Assembly: GCA_027593305.1 (NCBI GenBank)
Contig: JAQCJA010000162.1
Coordinates: 1-8,686, forward strand
From: a bacterium
Lineage (GTDB): Bacteria > Latescibacterota > UBA2968 > UBA8231
Reading direction: 5' to 3'
DNA length: 8,686 nucleotides
Shown piece after piece: positions 1 through 6,542 of this stretch (positions are counted from its first letter, which is position 1; each line of letters opens with the position of its first letter). The position numbers were made by a program, and so were the translations under genes. The notes beneath the pieces are model-generated. The model was given only the letters and a program-made list of their open reading frames with translations, ran no database searches and was not told the DNA's origin.

Positions 1-314
1 CTCAGACGCACACCGTGAATGCCCTTCTCCGTCCACTCACTCACATGGTCCGCGGCGGCGGGATCCTCGGGATTGACCCGGCCCACACCCATGAACTTGT
101 CAGGATAGCGACGCACGCAGTCGGCGACGTAGCTGTTGTCCCAGCGGTAGTGAATCACCTGCACCAGAACCGTGCGCTCCACACCCCCCGCCGCCATCAG
201 GTCCAGCAACATTTCGGCGGTGCGGTCCTCTGCGGGAGGGTTGGTATTTGCTGCGGGCCAGGGAAATTGCGGCGCATTCAGCCAGACGTGTGTGTGCGGA
301 TCGACAATTTGCAT
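1..314 (-). CDS. Amidohydrolase family protein (Amidohydro_2, TIM-barrel metal-dependent hydrolase), N-terminal part only
   Basis: Reading the minus strand from the ATG at 314 gives 104 residues with no stop before the window edge, so the C-terminal part lies outside. The protein opens MQIVDPHTHVW, where His7 and His9 form the HxH metal-binding motif at the end of the first beta strand of amidohydrolase-superfamily barrels. Further on come a helix rich in Leu/Met with an AAGGVERTVLVQ segment and a YPDKFMGVGRVNP segment, both typical of the Amidohydro_2 family (relatives of 4-sulfomuconolactone, fuconolactone and 2-pyrone-4,6-dicarboxylate hydrolases). Full-length members are usually about 270-300 residues. 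No other in-frame ATG lies just upstream. The Shine-Dalgarno candidate (GAAGG, about 16 bases before the ATG) is distant and weak. The substrate cannot be told from this part. It follows the 633-residue unknown gene on the same strand, but hairpins in the gap may separate the two transcripts. Confidence 0.88.
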   Translation of the reverse strand, partial: MQIVDPHTHVWLNAPQFPWPAANTNPPAEDRTAEMLLDLMAAGGVERTVLVQVIHYRWDNSYVADCVRRYPDKFMGVGRVNPEDPAAADHVSEWTEKGIHGVRL

Positions 315-396
315 GGTTGTATCGTGCGAACCTTCGTGACGTGTCGGCTGTTCCGGGCACAGAGCCCCGTCAGCCCGGTGAGCAGCAAAAGCGGGC

Positions 397-440
397 GGCA
401 GGACGCCCTGCCTGAGTATAGGAAGCGACAGCGCCTTCCT
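397..440 (-). terminator. Two adjacent hairpins, possible terminator after the 633-residue gene
   Basis: Two inverted repeats sit side by side in the 173-base gap between two minus-strand genes. One at 420-440 pairs AGGAAGCG with CGCCTTCCT around an ACAG loop, with one bulged C. The other at 397-412 is a perfect GGCAGG/CCTGCC stem with a four-base loop. On the minus strand the second is followed after six bases by a short T run (TTTT). This is compatible with a weak intrinsic terminator downstream of the gene ending at 488, but the T run is short and offset, so an attenuator or a chance GC-rich pairing is possible. The rest of the 315-487 gap shows nothing else recognisable. Confidence 0.3.
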
Positions 441-487
441 TCTGTCAACGCAAGGGGGGTGGCTCTTCCCCGACCATCTGCAGCAGG

Positions 488-2389
488 CTATCGGGGCGGT
501 CGGATGTAGCGGGCCGCATAGGACCGAACATGGCGTCCATTGAGGACGTGGAACCGCCGCAGACGGTCTACGGTATCTGCCGAGAACCGGCGCAAAGGCA
601 GGTAGACGAGCTGCCTGCGAAACTCGCGGGCCAGCCGGCGCCACCGCGGCGGCAGCGGCTGCGACGAAACGACGACGACACGCCGCTCCTTCGAATGCAG
701 GCACGCACCGGCGAGCAGTCTTTCCTCCAGGCTGGCAAATCCTTGCAGGCGCGGGTCCGTCCATACATCGGCGATGGGCTTGGGTGGAAAGATGAACATG
801 CAGCCGCCATAGAGGGACTGGCCGATACCCGGACCGACGATGCCCTCCTCGTGGGGCGTGGCAAAGAAACTGAGTGTCGACTCTTCTGCGTGTTCGGCGT
901 ACCACGTGCTGCGCCACGTGTACAACGCCGGGTCCGCAGGTACGTCAAACAGCATGGCGACGACCTCGATATTGCCTCGGCTTGGCGGCAACTCCCGCAC
1001 GTACAACTGCCCGGTATGCCAGTTGCGCAGCGTCTCACGAATGTCGAGGCCGTCCTTCAGCGATGCGCAGAACTTCTCCACCCTGGGCAGATCGAGGCCC
1101 AGCAGGGAGCGGGCCTGCTCACGTACGTGTTGCTGAAAATTCTCGATCCGCGTGTCCTCAGGTGGATAGGAGCACTGGCCGAGGGGATCCCATTCCATGC
1201 GCCACTGTTCCCGCAGGGGCGCCGGCGGTGTCGGCCGCAACTGCAGATTGCGCCAGGTTCGCGGGACACCGGCCAGTCGGTTCCGCGCATCGCGAGCCTT
1301 GCCATCGTCATCGACCAGCTGGCGAAAGTCCAGATGAGCCCCCCTGTCCCCAGGCGGGCCAATCCTCTGGGGCGGGTACTGTCGGGCCGTATCGATGAGG
1401 GCCAGCGCATAGTCGTCACCGATGACTTGCTTGGCCGCCAGCGCCAGATCGTAAAGCTGTGGTGTCATGCGATGGTCCAGCAGAGTACGATTGCGCACGT
1501 ACTGGAGCAGCACGCGCAACCTCTGCGGCGTCAGGGATGCAGCCTGTTCAGCCAGTGGCCGTCCCGCCTCGGTCTCTCCCGCATGCAGGGCTCGATCCCG
1601 GGCCTCGATAAGCAGCGTCTTGATGCCGTCGATGGACTCACTGGCATCAAGACGCCCTGTCATCTCCTCGGCACGCCGGTGCTCATAGAGGAAACTGAGA
1701 TAGGGCAACTCCCCCATGAGGAAATACAGGCTGTCCTCGGCCAGTTCCGTGAGGACGGGCATTCGCGGCCGGCCGAAGGGCTGCGGATAGGGTGCCCTGC
1801 TGCGGAAAGCGACGCGCACCCATGGCCAGTCCTGCAGCGAACAGAGAAAGACGACACGCTCATGCTCGAGTTCCAGCAGATGCAGTTGGTAGGCCATGTG
1901 ACGGATACGTTCATCGCGCTGACCGCCGGGTACCGGTGTCGGCAACACGGGCAGGCAGGCGGCGGCAAAGGCTTCCAGACCCGTTGTTGGCAACGGATAG
2001 GGATCCGGCAGCTGCAGATCTGCAGGGGACTCCCACACAGCCACCTCCAGATCGACCCAGGCGCGGAGCACATGGGCGCTCTGCGCCAGGCGGAGAGCCT
2101 CGATCAGGGGCTGGCATGGGTCGATGGGAACATAGCTGCAGCCCCCACGGCCATCAAGGCTGGCTGCGTCATCTTCGTCCTGAATCACCACGGAGACTCT
2201 CGGCAGTCTTTCGACCCCATCCTCGACGCCGGCGGCAAAGGAGGGAGGCAGGGCCAGGGCCAGGCAATCCCACGCCCTGACTGCCTCAGCCTGCAAACGC
2301 CGACGGACTTCACGGGCAAAGAATGCCGAGCCGTGCACAACGGGCAGCACCGTAATCCGGGCGGACAGGTCAAAGACAGGATTGATCAC
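488..2389 (-). CDS. Uncharacterised 633-residue protein, partner of MoxR-like ATPase; possible remote TraB/DUF5682-like N-terminal region
   Basis: I do not recognise a named family with confidence. The frame starts at GTG 2389, the first start codon after the TAG that ends the upstream AAA gene 15 bases away; a GGACGG-like sequence precedes it. The protein has no signal peptide or membrane segment. Residues 12-70 (VLPVVHG, then LALALPPSF, then RVSVVIQDED) alternate short hydrophobic strands with charged helices. Residues 158-192 (RDERIRHMAYQLHLLELEHE, then RVVFLC) look like the helix-plus-strand seen in TraB/ChaN-like and DUF5682 proteins, where a conserved His usually follows; here the sequence is SLQDWPWV. 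Residues 285-340 are helical and Arg/Leu-rich. Residues 473-535 hold beta strands ending YGGCMFIFPPKP, and residues 566-630 are strongly basic. There is no DxSxS metal-ion-adhesion motif, so it is not the von Willebrand A protein usually paired with MoxR ATPases. Tight spacing implies co-transcription and probably physical partnership with the ATPase. The coding call is firm; the function is unknown. Confidence 0.8.
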   Translation of the reverse strand: MINPVFDLSARITVLPVVHGSAFFAREVRRRLQAEAVRAWDCLALALPPSFAAGVEDGVERLPRVSVVIQDEDDAASLDGRGGCSYVPIDPCQPLIEALRLAQSAHVLRAWVDLEVAVWESPADLQLPDPYPLPTTGLEAFAAACLPVLPTPVPGGQRDERIRHMAYQLHLLELEHERVVFLCSLQDWPWVRVAFRSRAPYPQPFGRPRMPVLTELAEDSLYFLMGELPYLSFLYEHRRAEEMTGRLDASESIDGIKTLLIEARDRALHAGETEAGRPLAEQAASLTPQRLRVLLQYVRNRTLLDHRMTPQLYDLALAAKQVIGDDYALALIDTARQYPPQRIGPPGDRGAHLDFRQLVDDDGKARDARNRLAGVPRTWRNLQLRPTPPAPLREQWRMEWDPLGQCSYPPEDTRIENFQQHVREQARSLLGLDLPRVEKFCASLKDGLDIRETLRNWHTGQLYVRELPPSRGNIEVVAMLFDVPADPALYTWRSTWYAEHAEESTLSFFATPHEEGIVGPGIGQSLYGGCMFIFPPKPIADVWTDPRLQGFASLEERLLAGACLHSKERRVVVVSSQPLPPRWRRLAREFRRQLVYLPLRRFSADTVDRLRRFHVLNGRHVRSYAARYIRPPR

Positions 2390-2404
2390 AGCAGCACCGT
2401 CCGT

Positions 2405-3400
2405 CTATGACTCGTCATCGGGTGCTGTGGGACCGAAGCCGCCTGGTGGTTGATGGTCGCCGAAGAACAGATCATCGAGGCTCAACCCCGCGCCGGCGGC
2501 GGACGACTGCAGCGCCCGTTCGCGCTCTGCAGCGACGCGATCGAGATCGGTGGCGTCCTCGCCCAGCACTCCCTGAACTGCCTCCAGCCAGGCCGCATCC
2601 GTCGACAGCGGGTGCCCGGTGCCGGGGGCATCCCCCTCGGCCTGGGCCAGACGCTTGAGTGCGTAGCGGATGATATGGATGCCGTCCCGTGGGGAGTGTT
2701 CGAGATCAAGGGTGTGTGCCTTCTGCAGGAAATCAACGGTCAACTGCAGCAACTCGGCCCGCGCGAAGGGCACGTGATAGCGCAGGATCTCCATCTCGTC
2801 GGCCCGATCCGGAAAGCCGAGTTCGATCGTCGGTTGCAGTCGTGACAGGATGTACTCGGGCACTTCATAGGTCGACTCATCGTCGTTCATCGTCACGACA
2901 CAACGGAAATCGGCGTGGGCGTGTATCGTCACGCCGGCGATGATCGACTCGGCATATCGGCGATAGTCGAGCAGCGGTGCCAGGGATGCCCAGCTCTTTT
3001 CACTCATGCGGTTGCCCTCATCGAGGACGCAGACCCCACCACGGATCATCGCCGTCACCAGCGCCGAAGCGTGATACGAGATCCGTCCGGACTCGGCCAG
3101 CACGGGTGTAACCAGCAGGTCTTCCGGTCTGGTGTCACTGGTGCACTGGAAGATGTACAGCTCCTGGCCGCGACTGCGCGCGGCCGCCGAGGCCAGCGTC
3201 GTCTTGCCGATCCCCGGGGGGCCGATCAGTCGGGGCGCCAGAGGCAGATCCTCGTCGCAGACCACGAGCCAGCAGGCCAGCAGACTGCGCAGGGATTCAG
3301 ACTGCCCAACCCATCGATGATCAGACGTCACGGGTCGCCCCAGATGCAGAGTGACGTCGTCGATCAGGACGTGGGACGATGCCGTATCATTGCCGCTCAT
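2405..3400 (-). CDS. MoxR-like AAA+ ATPase
   Basis: The 331-residue product has the full AAA+ set. Walker A is GPPGIGKT at residues 60-67. Walker B is VCVLDEGNRM at 123-132 (Asp127, Glu128). Sensor 1 is TMNDD at 170-174. An arginine-finger segment is ILSRLQ (Arg187), and a sensor-2-like SPRDGIH covers 236-242. The helix-rich insert between Walker A and B (RPEDLL, then residues 100-120) and the DEGNRM box are typical of the MoxR branch, whose members act as ATP-driven chaperones that remodel or load cofactors into partner complexes. Residues 280-331 form an acidic, Gly/Pro-rich tail. The start ATG at 3400 is followed by a coherent N-terminus; GGAAG lies 12 bases upstream, a weak ribosome site. 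It is the first gene of a minus-strand unit with the 633-residue unknown gene. A VWA partner gene, usual for this branch, is not present in the window. Confidence 0.9.
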   Translation of the reverse strand: MSGNDTASSHVLIDDVTLHLGRPVTSDHRWVGQSESLRSLLACWLVVCDEDLPLAPRLIGPPGIGKTTLASAAARSRGQELYIFQCTSDTRPEDLLVTPVLAESGRISYHASALVTAMIRGGVCVLDEGNRMSEKSWASLAPLLDYRRYAESIIAGVTIHAHADFRCVVTMNDDESTYEVPEYILSRLQPTIELGFPDRADEMEILRYHVPFARAELLQLTVDFLQKAHTLDLEHSPRDGIHIIRYALKRLAQAEGDAPGTGHPLSTDAAWLEAVQGVLGEDATDLDRVAAERERALQSSAAGAGLSLDDLFFGDHQPPGGFGPTAPDDES

Positions 3401-3538
3401 ACGTATTCAAGTCTTCCGTTGCAGTTTGGTTGCCGTCATTCCGGGCCGACGATATCTTCACAGCCGCTCTCGATCAAGCGGGCCGTCCTCTCTCAGATAA
3501 ACTCGGCTTCTTCGCGTACGCTGTTGAAGCAGGAGATG
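3401..3538. promoter_or_regulatory. Divergent intergenic region
   Basis: This gap of about 140 bases separates the minus-strand AAA gene from the plus-strand unit, so promoters for both directions should lie here. I could not find a convincing pair of -35 and -10 boxes on either strand; GATAAA at 3496-3501 is the most AT-rich candidate -10 for the plus strand, but no matching -35 is seen. The only clear signal is the ribosome-binding sequence AGGAG at 3531-3535 just before the plus-strand gene. Confidence 0.4.
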
Positions 3539-4978
3539 ATGCGGAAAATGAGCCACCAGAGTCGCTTTGATGTGACAACTCACGGGGGCGTCACGGCTGG
3601 ACAGGAGTGGATCTGCGATGGTGATGTGCCCATCGCGCGACTCGAACACGTCGTGGTCGAGCAGCCGGAACAGAACCTACGCTACTTCGATCGCAACCTC
3701 AAACCAGTTGTACTGCGCGATCTGAAGCTCACGCCCCAGGGCCGTCCCCTGGTGGCGGGGGTCCAGATGTTCTGGAACCTCGACGGCCATATCATCACAT
3801 CTGAACTGCTCGATGTCGCCGTCGCCGGTCGCGGCACCGATTGTCTGACACTGGCGGTGCTCACCACCGATCCAGGGCATGTGGCCCTGTCTCGCCGGGT
3901 CCTCACCATCACCTGGGACGAGATCTCGGCGTCGTACGTCTACGAATTCGCCTGTCATCTGACACTGCAGGCGCCGCAGACCTTTGATCGCCCCGGTTCA
4001 CCGGATGCCATTCATTTCGAAATCAGCGATCCCTGGTATTGTGACGTGCCGGCACCAACGGTGGCCTTTGATGGTGCCTGGTCGGCTCACGGATTCACCC
4101 GTTTGCTGGCAGAGCCCGCAGACGGCAGTGTCTGGCAGATGCCGCTCAACCATCTGGCCACCGGTATACCCGCGCCCCAGTCCTTTCGCGACGGTGGCAT
4201 GCTGGTGCTGGCAGACAGTCCCGACAACAATCCTGCCTTCGAATTTGTTGGCCCCACGGCTGCCCGAACCGGCATCGGGGTGTGCAACTGGGGTTACGAT
4301 GTACACTTCCGCGCAACCTACCAGCGCGAAGAGCTCTACGCCCCCATCTGTGAGACGTTTCGCGTGCGCCGCTGTCCCGATGACCGCGTCGCCGACCTGC
4401 TGCAACGGGCGCGCCCCGTGCCCGCCGTGGCCTACGCCGGACACCACGAACTGCCCCGCTATGAGCGTCAATCCAGTTTCGCCAGGGGGCAGCGACTGGA
4501 CGAACCGGCGGGCCCGCTGGATCCGTGGCCGGGGCTGCCCGCCGGTGAGGGGGCGCGCTGGTGCAAGGACTCGGGGCGCAGCGACGACTACTCGCTGGAA
4601 ATCAGACGCCTCCAGGCAGGTGTCACCGAATGGACGATGGGCCGCGAAGGCGAAGGCGCCTGGACGCAGCGATGGCGCGCCTCCACGGGTTTCCGCGTGC
4701 ATGTCTGGGTGCGCACCGAGGCCGTCACGGGTCGCGGTGCCAGCCTGGGTCTGCGCTGGATCATCTACAACCACCCCGAACGACACCCGTTGATCTGTTC
4801 CGCCGCTGTGCAGCAGACCACAGGCTGGACGCGACTGTCAGCAGAGATTCACGGCCCGGTGCCAGCCGCTGTCAGTGCCGTAGAGATCGTGCTGCGTCTC
4901 GATGGTGCCGGCGCCGTCTGGTTTGATGACCTCAACGTCGAGATCCTCGGAATGGAGACCCAGTGTTTGACCTCGTAA
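3539..4978 (+). CDS. Hypothetical protein with C-terminal carbohydrate-binding-like beta-sandwich domain
   Basis: The product is about 479 residues. The open frame extends far upstream (to 2915), but that part is antisense to the AAA gene, so the start must lie near 3536-3548. Three in-frame ATGs occur (3536, 3539, 3548). AGGAG at 3531-3535 is 3 bases from the second and 12 from the third; I chose 3539, with 3548 as the main alternative. Residues 341-475 run from SGRSDDYSLEI, through alternating strands (FRVHVWVRTEA, LGLRWIIYN) and TTGWTRLSAEI, to VWFDDLNVEIL (Trp461-Asp464). That is the pattern of CBM4/9-like galactose-binding jelly rolls, which end in a W/F-F-D-D-v strand. Residues 1-340 are beta-rich and Trp-rich with no family I recognise. 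No signal peptide is visible, so it is probably cytoplasmic unless the start is wrong. Its last 16 bases overlap the deacylase gene, implying translational coupling and a linked role. Confidence 0.78.
   Translation: MRKMSHQSRFDVTTHGGVTAGQEWICDGDVPIARLEHVVVEQPEQNLRYFDRNLKPVVLRDLKLTPQGRPLVAGVQMFWNLDGHIITSELLDVAVAGRGTDCLTLAVLTTDPGHVALSRRVLTITWDEISASYVYEFACHLTLQAPQTFDRPGSPDAIHFEISDPWYCDVPAPTVAFDGAWSAHGFTRLLAEPADGSVWQMPLNHLATGIPAPQSFRDGGMLVLADSPDNNPAFEFVGPTAARTGIGVCNWGYDVHFRATYQREELYAPICETFRVRRCPDDRVADLLQRARPVPAVAYAGHHELPRYERQSSFARGQRLDEPAGPLDPWPGLPAGEGARWCKDSGRSDDYSLEIRRLQAGVTEWTMGREGEGAWTQRWRASTGFRVHVWVRTEAVTGRGASLGLRWIIYNHPERHPLICSAAVQQTTGWTRLSAEIHGPVPAAVSAVEIVLRLDGAGAVWFDDLNVEILGMETQCLTS
4954..4957 (+). 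promoter_or_regulatory. Ribosome-binding site for the deacylase GTG start
   Basis: GGAG lies five bases before the GTG at 4963, inside the end of the preceding gene. It supports GTG 4963 as the true start and a 16-base overlap with the upstream reading frame. Confidence 0.65.
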
Positions 4979-6524
4979 TCAGCGGCGGAACCATCATCGA
5001 CGGTACTGCCAGCCCCCGGAAGCGCGCCGACGTCGGCATCCTCGGCGATCGCATCACGGCCGTCGCCGACGATCTGTCGGCTGTCCACAGCCGCCAACGT
5101 ATCGACGCTGCGGGCCGGATTGTCGCCCCCGGATTCGTCGACGTGCACAATCATTCCGACGCCTGGCTGCGCAAAGTGCCTCATCTGGTGCCCAAGACGG
5201 CTCAGGGCTTCACCACCGAAGTCATCATGGCGGACGGCATTTCCTATGCCCCCGTGGACGAGGATACGGCGCCTGAGTGGATCTACTACCTGCGCTCCCT
5301 CAATGCCCTGCTCTTTGAGGAATACGACGGCTGGCGCTCCATTGCGGACTACATGGCGGGCCTCGATCGGCGCATGGCACAGAACGCGATCACCCATCTG
5401 CCGTATGCCAACGTCAAGGCCATGGCCGCCGGTTGGGGCCGTGGTGTACCCGACGACTACCAGATGACACTGATCCGCGCCGACATCGAGCGGGGTATGG
5501 CAGAGGGCGCCGTGGGGGTGTCTTTCGGCATCGACTATATCGCCCAGTGTTTTTCCACGACGGACGAGATGGTCGAAGCCTGCGCTCCCATGTCCCCGCA
5601 CGGATTGTACGTGACGCATGTACGGTACAAGAAGGGTACTCTTGCAGGTGTGCAGGAGGCCGTCGAAATCGGCCGCCGGGCCAACGTGCCCGTGCATATT
5701 TCCCACTTCAAGGGCACCACCCCCCAGCAGATCGATGAACTGCTTACCTACGTCGACAAGACGGCGCGCAACGAAGTGAGTTTCTCCTTCGATGTATATC
5801 CGTATCTGCCGGGCTCGACGATGCTCAATTTCCTGCTGCCCTATGATGTCTGGGAAGACGGTCCCCTGGGTGTACTGCCTAGATTGCGCGACCGTCGCGT
5901 ACGCCGCGAGTTCGCCCGTGGCCTGGCTGCGACGAACCTGGCCAACGTACATATCGCCTGGCTGCCGAGCCGTGACAATGCCCACCACATCGGCAAGTTG
6001 CTGTCCGACTATGTCGCCGAAGTCGGCAAGAGCGCAGAAGACGCTCTCTGCGATCTGCTGATCGAGGAGAACCTGGCAGTGCTGCTCGTCTTCCACCACG
6101 GCGACGACGGACTCATCGGCGAATTCCTCGCACATGACTGCTACATGATGGGTACCGACGGCATCTACTTCCCGGACGGTCGGGTCCATCCCCGCATGTA
6201 TGGTTCGGCGCCCCGGCTGCTGGGTCCGTGTGTGCGCGACAGCAAGCTGTTCAGCCTCGAAGAAGCTGTCGCCAAACTCAGTGACCGGCCGGCGCGCCGT
6301 TTCGGTTGCGCCGAGCGTGGTCAGGTTCGTGAAGGCTGTTCGCCGACCTCGTTGTGTTCGATGGCGACAACGTCATTGACAACGCAACCTATGCCGACCC
6401 ACATCAGTTGCCCACGGGCATCGATCACGTCATCGTCAACGGCACGCCCATCATCACCGATGGCGCTGCCGTCGAAGATCTGGGACCGACGCTGCCGGGG
6501 CGTTCCCTGTCATTCAAACCCTGA
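4963..6524 (+). CDS. N-acyl-D-amino-acid deacylase (D-aminoacylase)-like amidohydrolase, frameshifted near the 3' end
   Basis: The enzyme would hydrolyse an N-acyl amino acid or similar amide using bound zinc. It begins MFDLVISGGTIIDG at a GTG codon. Visible active-site landmarks are the HxH pair His62/His64 (VDVHNHSD), His219 (YVTHVR), His248 (HISHFKGT), Asp399 (GTDG) and the HPR.YG block at 409-414. At the place where D-aminoacylases have the metal-ligand Cys (TTVVVGNCG-type segment), this protein has TTEVIMADGIS, putting Asp91 there. After codon 458 (GGC at 6334) the frame loses family character. One base appears missing from an expected GGCCTG, and the shifted frame reads LFADLVVFDGD, then VIVNGTPIITDGAAV, ending SLSFKP at TGA 6522-6524. 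That is the standard C-terminal beta-sandwich of the superfamily, so the restored protein is about 520 residues. As literally read, the frame runs to 6546 (527 residues) and overlaps the next gene by four bases. It is coupled to the upstream gene and followed by the oxidoreductase. Confidence 0.85.
6334..6338 (+). other. Frameshift site in the deacylase gene (single-base deletion)
   Basis: The sequence reads GAAGGCTGTTCGCC. Inserting one base to give GAAGGCCTGTTCGCC joins VREG to LFADLVVFD, the invariant linker of amidohydrolase C-termini (G.i..G..ADLvvfd). The shifted frame then stays open to TGA 6522-6524, leaving an 18-base gap to the next ATG. It could be a real mutation, a programmed event or an assembly error; there is no long homopolymer or obvious slippery heptamer. 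Confidence 0.85.
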
Positions 6525-6542
6525 GGCACTGTTGCCGGTCCT

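Noticed and set aside
2226..2275. Repetitive GGCAGGGCCAGGGCCAGGC-like stretch
   Set aside because: It lies inside the 633-residue gene and simply encodes LALALPP on the minus strand; it is too short and irregular to be a repeat element.
530..2410. 626-codon open frame on the plus strand, fully antisense to the 633-residue gene
   Set aside because: It is rich in Arg/Gln/Pro, shows no family motif, and lies opposite a frame that is co-directional and tightly spaced with the AAA gene. Long antisense frames are common in GC-rich genes because of codon bias.
2915..3538. N-terminal extension of the plus-strand hypothetical protein
   Set aside because: This stretch is antisense to the Walker A/B half of the MoxR ATPase and reads as low-character sequence; AGGAG with ATGs at 3536-3548 marks the real start.
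3998..4786. 262-codon minus-strand frame opposite the beta-sandwich protein
   Set aside because: It overlaps the coupled plus-strand gene completely and lacks a ribosome site or recognisable motifs.
4849..6189. 446-codon minus-strand frame opposite the deacylase
   Set aside because: The plus strand here has all the amidohydrolase active-site motifs; the minus frame has none and is a shadow.
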